A stretch of DNA of 64,000 bases, from contig NZ_CP016294.1 in NCBI RefSeq assembly GCF_001704155.1, positions 679,501 through 743,500 on the forward strand, written 5' to 3'. The DNA comes from Stenotrophomonas rhizophila. GTDB lineage: Bacteria > Pseudomonadota > Gammaproteobacteria > Xanthomonadales > Xanthomonadaceae. The notes beneath the pieces are model-generated. The model worked only from the letters and a program-made list of their open reading frames with translations, did not search any database and was not told the DNA's origin. The position numbers and the translations under genes are program-made. Numbering within the stretch: position 1 is the first letter of the stretch; the number at the start of each line of letters is the position of its first letter. Below, piece by piece: positions 59,060-64,000 of this stretch.

Positions 59060-61144
59060 ATGACGCGCGCACGATGGGCAATGGTGGCGCTGGTAGGCGT
59101 GGCGGTGGCGGCGGCACTGACGTGGACCTTCCTGCGCGAACCGGCCGCGCCGGCCCCGCCGCCGGGCCCGGTGGCCACGGTGCTCGGCTGGACCCCGCAG
59201 GTGAGCCTGCTGGCCGGTGACGGCGTGGGCGGGCTGCGCGATGGCGCGGCGTCGCAGGCCCGGTTTGCCGATCCCTATGGCCTCGCACTGGATGCGCACG
59301 GCGTGCTGTATGTGGCCGATGCGGGCGACAACAATCGCATCCGCCGGGTGTTTCCCGATGGGCGGGTGGACACGCTGGCCGGGCAGGGCGAGGGCTGGCG
59401 CGATGGCCCGGCGCTGCAGGCGCAGTTCAATACGCCGTCAGGCATTGCACTGGATGGTGCCGGCAATGTGTTCGTCGCCGATACCGGCAACCATGTGATC
59501 CGACGGATCGGCACCGATGGTGTGGTCAGCACGATTGCCGGTGATGGCACCGCCGGTTACGCCGATGGCCCGGCCGCACAGGCGCGCTTTGACGGGCCGA
59601 TGGGCGTGGCGGTGGATGCCGGTGGCCGTGTGTTCGTGGCCGATACCTGGAACGACCGCATCCGCGTGATCGAGCCCGATGGCCAGGTGCGCACGCTGGC
59701 CGGCGGTGATGCGCCGGGCAACGTGGATGGGGCAGGGGTGGGCGCGCGGCTGGATACGCCCGTGGCGTTGGCGCTGGATGCGCATGGCAACCTGCTGATC
59801 GCTGACCTGCTCAATGGTGCGATCCGCCGGCTGGCGCCGGACGGCACGCTGGATACGCTGCTGGCGCGCGGCAGCCTGCTCAACGGGCCGCTGGCGCTGG
59901 CAGTAACCCACGATGACGTGGTGTATGCGAGCGATTTCGACGGCAAGGTAGTGCAGTTGTCGGCACTGGGCCATGTGGTGGACCTCACCGGCGCGTCGGC
60001 GCAGCCACGCTTCTCGCGGCCGGGCGGGTTGGCGCTGGATGCCGATGGCGGGCTGTATGTGTCCGATGCGGCGTCATACCGGGTGCATCGCCTGCGTGCG
60101 CTGGCGGCCGGCGCCACGCCGGCGCCGTCATTGATCGGTCCGGCCGCCGATGCCGCGCTGCCGGATACCGGTGGGCGCTGGCCGCTGGCTCCGCAGCTCG
60201 GCTGGCATGAGGTGGTGGGCACGCTGGGTGAGGTGCGCGGCAACTTCAGTGGTGAGAGCCGCCACCACCTGCACGATGGCTTTGATATCCGTGGCGATGT
60301 CGGGCAGACGGTGCTGGCGATGGCCGATGCGAAGGTGAGCAGTCCCTTCCCGAGCTGGTCGGTGGGCGGGCAGGCCGAAGGGTTGTCGCTGGACCGGCTG
60401 CGCTACATCCACATGAAGGTGGGCCGCGATGCGCGCGACCGCGCGTTCGACGCGCGCTGGCCGCAGCTGCGCGACCTGGACGGCAAGCTGGAGCGGGTAC
60501 GCGTTCGCCGGGGCACGCGCTTCAAGGCCGGTGAGCCGCTGGGCAGCATCAACCGCATGGCGCACGTGCACCTGAGCGTCGGCGCCGGAGGCTTCCAGCG
60601 CAATGCGGTGGCACTGGGCTTCGTGGGCTACGCCGACAGCTTCGCGCCGCGCATTACGGACGTCGCGGTGCTGGATGACCTGGACCAGCCGATCAAGGCC
60701 GGGGCGAACGGGCGCGTGCCGATTCCGCGCGTTGGGCCGGGCGTGCAGATCGTGGTGGAGGCGTGGGACCAGGTGGATAACAACCTGCCGCGGCGTCGGT
60801 TGGGGGCGTATCAGGTGGGGTACCAGATCCTGGACGCGGCTGGCACGCCGCTGGTGGGGTACGAGCAGCCGCGCTTCAACATCGTGTTCAACCGGATGCC
60901 GCGCGAGGACAGTGCCACGGTGGTGGCGTATGCGCCGGACAGTGGGATTACCGTGCACGGCAGTGCGGTGACGCGGTTCCGCTACCTGGTGACCAATACG
61001 GTGCGCGATGGCCTGGTGGAGACCGGGCGCTGGCAGCCGGAGGCATTGCCGGTGGGGGATTACATCATTCGTGGGAGCGCGCGGGATTACAGCGGGAACG
61101 AGGCGATCGGAGAGCGCGAGTTGAAGGTTACGGTGTTGCCGTGA
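59060..61144 (+). CDS. NHL-repeat propeller fused to an M23-like peptidase domain
   Basis: A 694-residue protein. One N-terminal membrane helix (WAMVALVGVAVAAALTWTFL) anchors it. Residues ~50-350 form NHL repeats (PYGLALDAHGVLYVADAGDN, TPSGIALDGAGNVFVADTGN, PMGVAVDAGGRVFVADTWND, RPGGLALDADGGLYVSDAAS). The next part (~385-515) looks like an M23/LytM metallopeptidase: FSGESRHHLHDGFDIRGDVG (H-x3-D), AMADAKVSSPF and NRMAHVHLSVGAG (H-x-H). A C-terminal Ig-like part ends it. It should act on peptidoglycan or peptides in the periplasm. The combination of propeller and peptidase is unusual. Confidence 0.82.
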   Translation: MTRARWAMVALVGVAVAAALTWTFLREPAAPAPPPGPVATVLGWTPQVSLLAGDGVGGLRDGAASQARFADPYGLALDAHGVLYVADAGDNNRIRRVFPDGRVDTLAGQGEGWRDGPALQAQFNTPSGIALDGAGNVFVADTGNHVIRRIGTDGVVSTIAGDGTAGYADGPAAQARFDGPMGVAVDAGGRVFVADTWNDRIRVIEPDGQVRTLAGGDAPGNVDGAGVGARLDTPVALALDAHGNLLIADLLNGAIRRLAPDGTLDTLLARGSLLNGPLALAVTHDDVVYASDFDGKVVQLSALGHVVDLTGASAQPRFSRPGGLALDADGGLYVSDAASYRVHRLRALAAGATPAPSLIGPAADAALPDTGGRWPLAPQLGWHEVVGTLGEVRGNFSGESRHHLHDGFDIRGDVGQTVLAMADAKVSSPFPSWSVGGQAEGLSLDRLRYIHMKVGRDARDRAFDARWPQLRDLDGKLERVRVRRGTRFKAGEPLGSINRMAHVHLSVGAGGFQRNAVALGFVGYADSFAPRITDVAVLDDLDQPIKAGANGRVPIPRVGPGVQIVVEAWDQVDNNLPRRRLGAYQVGYQILDAAGTPLVGYEQPRFNIVFNRMPREDSATVVAYAPDSGITVHGSAVTRFRYLVTNTVRDGLVETGRWQPEALPVGDYIIRGSARDYSGNEAIGERELKVTVLP

Positions 61145-61157
61145 TTTCCAGGCAACC

Positions 61158-61532
61158 TCAGGCGCCGACCCGGCGGCGTTCTGCTTCGAAGTCGGCTACC
61201 GGGCGGACTTCGATGCTGCCGTAGCGCGACCACGGGAACCCTTGGGCGATGCGCAGGGCTTCATCGTGGTCGCTGGCGTTGATGAGGTTGAAGCCGGCGA
61301 GCAGTTCGCGGGTTTCGGCGAATGGGCCGTCGGTGATGCGCGCCTGCGCCTGGCGCGTGCGCAGGGTGCGCGCCTGGGCGACCGGCTCGAGCTGCTGCGA
61401 GGCGACCAGCGTGCCTTCGGCCTTCAGCTTGTCAGCGTGTTGGATGCAGCCGCGCATCATGGCGTCGTATTCCTCGGCGGGCACGTCCTGGATCAGGGCT
61501 TCGTCGATATAGATCAGCAGCAGGAATTGCAT
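61158..61532 (-). CDS. YCII-related (DGPF) protein
   Basis: A 124-residue protein of the YCII/DGPF family: FLLLIYIDEALIQDVPAEEY, ADKLKAEGTLVASQQLEPVA, ITDGPFAETRELLAGFNLIN (the DGPF motif), SRYGSIEVRPVADF. This family often sits next to ECF sigma factors of the ECF42 type, one of which ends this window. It is convergent with the NHL/M23 gene and divergent from the next YCII gene. Biochemical function unknown. Confidence 0.88.
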   Translation of the reverse strand: MQFLLLIYIDEALIQDVPAEEYDAMMRGCIQHADKLKAEGTLVASQQLEPVAQARTLRTRQAQARITDGPFAETRELLAGFNLINASDHDEALRIAQGFPWSRYGSIEVRPVADFEAERRRVGA

Positions 61533-61743
61533 GGCCGGCGCACCGCTGGGCAGGGGATGCCCATGATGCCCCAGCCTGCGCTGCGGTCCTGTTGCAGTGC
61601 AGCGCTGCCGGCCCGTTCAGGGCCGTGACCGTCAACAGCTGCCGGCATCGGAATATTTTTTGGCAGGCATGTCGATTTCCGTTCCACTGGGGCGTCGTAT
61701 CTCATGAAGGGCCCGCCAACCGGGCCGACAACGAGGAGAGCCG

Positions 61744-62163
61744 ATGAAAGTCATGGTGATCGTGAAGGCGACCGAGGCCACCGAGGCCGGGGTGCTGCCC
61801 ACCGAAGCGCAGTTCCGGGACATGGGCGCCTTCAACGAGGAGCTGGTCAAGGCCGGGATCATGCTGGCCGGCGATGGCCTGCGCCCCAGCAGCCACGGCC
61901 GCCGGGTCGCCTACACAGGCACGGCACCGCAGGTGATCGACGGGCCGTTCGCGGAAACCCGCGAGCTGGTGGCCGGTTTCTGGCTGTGGCAGGTGCGCTC
62001 GGTGGACGAAGCCACCGAATGGCTCAAGCGCGCCCCGTTCCTGCCCGGCGACGTGGTGGAGATCCGCCCGTTCTATACGGAGGAAGATTTTGGCGAGGCT
62101 TTCACCCCGGAATTACGTGCGCAGGAACAGCGTCTGCGCGACCAGATCGGCCAGGCCGACTGA
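61744..62163 (+). CDS. YCII-related (DGPF) protein
   Basis: A 139-residue family member: MKVMVIVKATEATEAGVLPT, FRDMGAFNEELVKAGIMLAG, VIDGPFAETRELVAGFWLWQ (DGPF motif), APFLPGDVVEIRPFYTEEDF. It starts a likely operon with two VOC-fold genes and the sigma factor. GGAGAG lies 5 nt before the ATG. Function unknown. Confidence 0.9.
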   Translation: MKVMVIVKATEATEAGVLPTEAQFRDMGAFNEELVKAGIMLAGDGLRPSSHGRRVAYTGTAPQVIDGPFAETRELVAGFWLWQVRSVDEATEWLKRAPFLPGDVVEIRPFYTEEDFGEAFTPELRAQEQRLRDQIGQAD

Positions 62164-62190
62164 CCCCCCCGTGCTTTTCAGGAGATTCCC

Positions 62191-62616
62191 ATGAAACTGA
62201 TTCCGTTCCTTGGCTTCAGCGGCCAGACCCACGAAGCCATGGCGTTCTATGCCCAGGTGCTGGGCGGCAAGGTCACCTCGGAAATGAAGTACAGCGACAT
62301 GCCGCCCAGCGACAACATGGACGGCTGTGGCGACAACCCTGGCCCGTCCGATCCGAACCTGATCGCGCACAGCCAGCTGGAAGTGGGCAGCGCGATCCTG
62401 ATGGCGGCTGATGGCCCGCCTTCTTCGGGCCAAGGCACCACCACGATCAACATCGAGGTGGAGACCGAGGAGGAAGCCGAGCGCGTGTTCAAGGCGCTGT
62501 CCGAGGGCGGCAAGGTGACGTTCCCGATCGGCGAAACGTTCTGGGCCAAGCGCTGGGGCATGCTGGAAGACCGCTACGGCAAGCCGTGGATGGTCAACTG
62601 CATGAAACCTTACTGA
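62191..62616 (+). CDS. PhnB-like VOC-superfamily protein
   Basis: A 141-residue VOC (glyoxalase/bleomycin resistance fold) protein of the PhnB type: LIPFLGFSGQTHEAMAFYAQ, VLGGKVTSEMKYSDMPPSDN, IAHSQLEVGSAILMAADGPP, INIEVETEEEAERVFKALSE and TFWAKRWGMLEDRYGKPWMV. The ribosome-binding site is CAGGAG before ATG 62191. PhnB proteins are not essential for phosphonate use, and the substrate is unknown. It is 27 bp after the YCII gene. Confidence 0.9.
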   Translation: MKLIPFLGFSGQTHEAMAFYAQVLGGKVTSEMKYSDMPPSDNMDGCGDNPGPSDPNLIAHSQLEVGSAILMAADGPPSSGQGTTTINIEVETEEEAERVFKALSEGGKVTFPIGETFWAKRWGMLEDRYGKPWMVNCMKPY

Positions 62617-62632
62617 TCACGGGAAACCCATC

Positions 62633-63040
62633 ATGACCGACACGCCCCAGATGATCTTCGTGAACCTGCCCGTCCGCGACCTGGACAGGAGCAAGGCGTT
62701 CTTCACCGCGCTGGGTTTCACGCCCAACCTGACCTACACCGATGACAAGGCGGCCTCGTTCAACATCAGCGACACCATCATGCTGATGCTGCTGCTGGAG
62801 CCGTTCTTCGCCACCTTCATCAACCGGCCCATCGCCGATGCGCGCAAGCAGGCGCAGGTGATTCTTGCGTTGTCTTCGCCCAGCCGCCCGGCGGTGGATG
62901 AAACCCTGGAGAAGGTGCTCAAGGCCGGTGGTAGCGAACCGACGCCGCCGCGCGATTACGGCTTCATGTACCAGCGCAGCTTCGAGGACCTGGATGGCCA
63001 CCTGTGGGAAGTGGCGCACATGGATGGCGAACCCGGCTGA
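62633..63040 (+). CDS. VOC-superfamily (glyoxalase-like) protein
   Basis: A 135-residue VOC protein: MIFVNLPVRDLDRSKAFFTA, LGFTPNLTYTDDKAASFNIS, FATFINRPIADARKQAQVIL, YGFMYQRSFEDLDGHLWEVA. The DGHLWEVA end is typical of extradiol/glyoxalase-like members with a metal-binding glutamate. It is 16 bp after the PhnB-like gene. Substrate unknown. Confidence 0.9.
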   Translation: MTDTPQMIFVNLPVRDLDRSKAFFTALGFTPNLTYTDDKAASFNISDTIMLMLLLEPFFATFINRPIADARKQAQVILALSSPSRPAVDETLEKVLKAGGSEPTPPRDYGFMYQRSFEDLDGHLWEVAHMDGEPG

Positions 63041-63049
63041 TGCCAAGTG

Positions 63050-63074
63050 CCGCGCCGCACCTTGTGCGGCGCGG
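63050..63074. other. GC-rich hairpin before the sigma factor gene
   Basis: CCGCGCCGCA-CCTTG-TGCGGCGCGG, 10-bp arms. No T-tract follows, so it may be an attenuator or a mRNA-stability element between the VOC and sigma factor genes. Confidence 0.55.
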
Positions 63075-63097
63075 TGACGGATGCTCTCATTCGCCGC

Positions 63098-64000
63098 ATG
63101 GAAGCTGCGCTGACACAACGACTGGATACCCTCTGGCGCATGGAGTCGCCGGCGCTGATCGCACGCCTGGCGCGGATGCTGGGCGGCGATATCGGGCGTG
63201 CCGAAGAACTGGCCCAGGACACCTGGCTGGCCGCGCTGGAGCGCTGGCCCACCCAGGGCGTTCCGGATAATCCGGGAGCGTGGCTGATGACCACTGCACG
63301 CAATCGCGCCATCGACGTGCTGCGCCAGCACCAGCGCGTGGCCGGCCAGCATGCGCAGTGGGGCACTGAACTCGAACCACAGCCGCTGCCGCTGCCCGAC
63401 GACAGCGACGCCCTGCAGGACGACATCGGCGATGACCTGCTGCGGCTGATGTTCGTGGCCTGCCACCCGGTGCTGTCGGCCGATGCACGGGTGGCGCTGA
63501 CCCTGCGCCTGCTGGGCGGGCTGACCACCGATGAGATCGCGCGCGCGTTCCTGCAGCCGGAGCCGACCATTGCCCAGCGCATCGTACGGGCCAAGCGCAC
63601 GCTGGCCGACAAGCAGGTGCCGTTCGAAGTGCCGCGCCAGGCGGCAATACCGGAGCGGCTGGGCTCGGTGCTGGCGGTGGTGTACCTGATCTTCAACGAA
63701 GGCTATGCGGCCAGCAGCGGCGATGACTGGATGCGCCCGGCGCTGTGCGAGGAGGCGCTGCGGCTGGGGCGGGTGCTGCAGCAGCGCCTGCCGACCTGGC
63801 CGCAGGTGCACGGCCTGCTGGCGCTGATGGAACTGCAGGCCTCGCGCGCGGCCGCGCGCGTGGACGTGCACGGCAACCCGATCCTGCTGCCGGACCAGGA
63901 CCGCAGCCGTTGGGACCACCTGCAGGTGGCGCGCGGGCAGGCGGCCTTGCAGCAGGCCGTGGCGCTGGGCGGGGCCGATGATGGCTACGTGCTGCAGGCG
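63098..64000 (+). CDS. ECF sigma factor, ECF42-like (runs off the right edge)
   Basis: 301 codons to the window edge, with no stop. The N-terminal sigma2 region has LARMLGGDIGRAEELAQDTW, LAALERWPTQGVPDNPGAWL, MTTARNRAIDVLRQHQRVAG. Sigma4 shows LRLMFVACHPVLSADARVAL, TLRLLGGLTTDEIARAFLQP, EPTIAQRIVRAKRTLADKQV. The C-terminal extension (VYLIFNEGYAASSGDDWMRP, ALCEEALRLGRVLQ) is typical of ECF42/DUF6596 members, whose long tail replaces a separate anti-sigma factor. YCII/DGPF genes next to it fit that group. ATG 63098 gives MEAALTQRLDTLWRMESPAL; a GTG 24 nt upstream overlaps a hairpin and is less likely. Confidence 0.9.
   Translation, partial: MEAALTQRLDTLWRMESPALIARLARMLGGDIGRAEELAQDTWLAALERWPTQGVPDNPGAWLMTTARNRAIDVLRQHQRVAGQHAQWGTELEPQPLPLPDDSDALQDDIGDDLLRLMFVACHPVLSADARVALTLRLLGGLTTDEIARAFLQPEPTIAQRIVRAKRTLADKQVPFEVPRQAAIPERLGSVLAVVYLIFNEGYAASSGDDWMRPALCEEALRLGRVLQQRLPTWPQVHGLLALMELQASRAAARVDVHGNPILLPDQDRSRWDHLQVARGQAALQQAVALGGADDGYVLQA

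Overview
The window looks like chromosomal DNA of a Stenotrophomonas species or a close Lysobacteraceae relative. The reasons are high GC content, a homodimeric-type pyruvate dehydrogenase E1 (aceE), many GTAG-headed palindromic repeats of the kind known in S. maltophilia (SMAG/REP) together with a RAYT transposase, and several proteins carrying XVIPCD, the C-terminal signal of the Xanthomonadales antibacterial type IV secretion system (T4SS). This assignment rests on recognition of families, not on a database search.

Layout. 0-12.7 kb is mostly core genome: a queuosine-precursor transporter, an AbiEi/AbiEii toxin-antitoxin pair behind two large perfect palindromes, a DUF2145 operon, an ELM1-like protein, a RutE-like nitroreductase, a YceI lipoprotein, a PadR/siderophore-interacting-protein pair with CGATATATCG operators, and aceE with a strong terminator. 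12.7-20.7 kb is a lower-GC defence island. It holds an unknown winged-helix-like protein, a second nucleotidyltransferase-type toxin-antitoxin module, a two-gene module of an unknown protein plus a putAbiC-like membrane protein, a decayed McrB N-terminal fragment, and an intact McrBC type IV restriction system. 20.8-21.9 kb holds a small orphan protein and a SymE-like/ribbon-helix-helix pair whose leader can pair with its own ribosome-binding site.

22-37.9 kb is a T4SS effector-immunity locus. On the minus strand are two paralogous XVIPCD effectors, four paralogous immunity-like lipoproteins and an NYN/OST-HTH protein, with a recent 470-bp duplication that made a chimeric ORF. On the plus strand is an array of small putative immunity genes and their decayed copies, leading into a zeta-toxin effector whose XVIPCD has been cut off by a frameshift. 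A homologue of the small protein at 20.8 kb closes the locus at 37.7 kb. A further internally deleted effector with its lipoprotein partner lies at 42.2-43.3 kb. No T4SS structural genes are in the window, so the apparatus must be encoded elsewhere.

38-64 kb is again mainly housekeeping: a YncE-like propeller protein, an S41 peptidase, AcuI with a divergent HxlR regulator, two alpha/beta hydrolases (one without its serine nucleophile), a GAF plus degenerate GGDEF protein, a methyltransferase, RAYT, a MerC protein behind a Zur-like box, an ABC-F ATPase, a CSS-EAL phosphodiesterase, a lytic transglycosylase, two tandem 505-residue repeat proteins, an NHL-propeller/M23 fusion, and a YCII/VOC cluster leading into an ECF sigma factor that runs off the right edge.

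The unifying theme is conflict biology: two nucleotidyltransferase toxin-antitoxin systems, McrBC, a candidate putAbiC-type abortive infection module, a SymE-like toxin and a T4SS arsenal, interspersed with REP elements and duplication scars.
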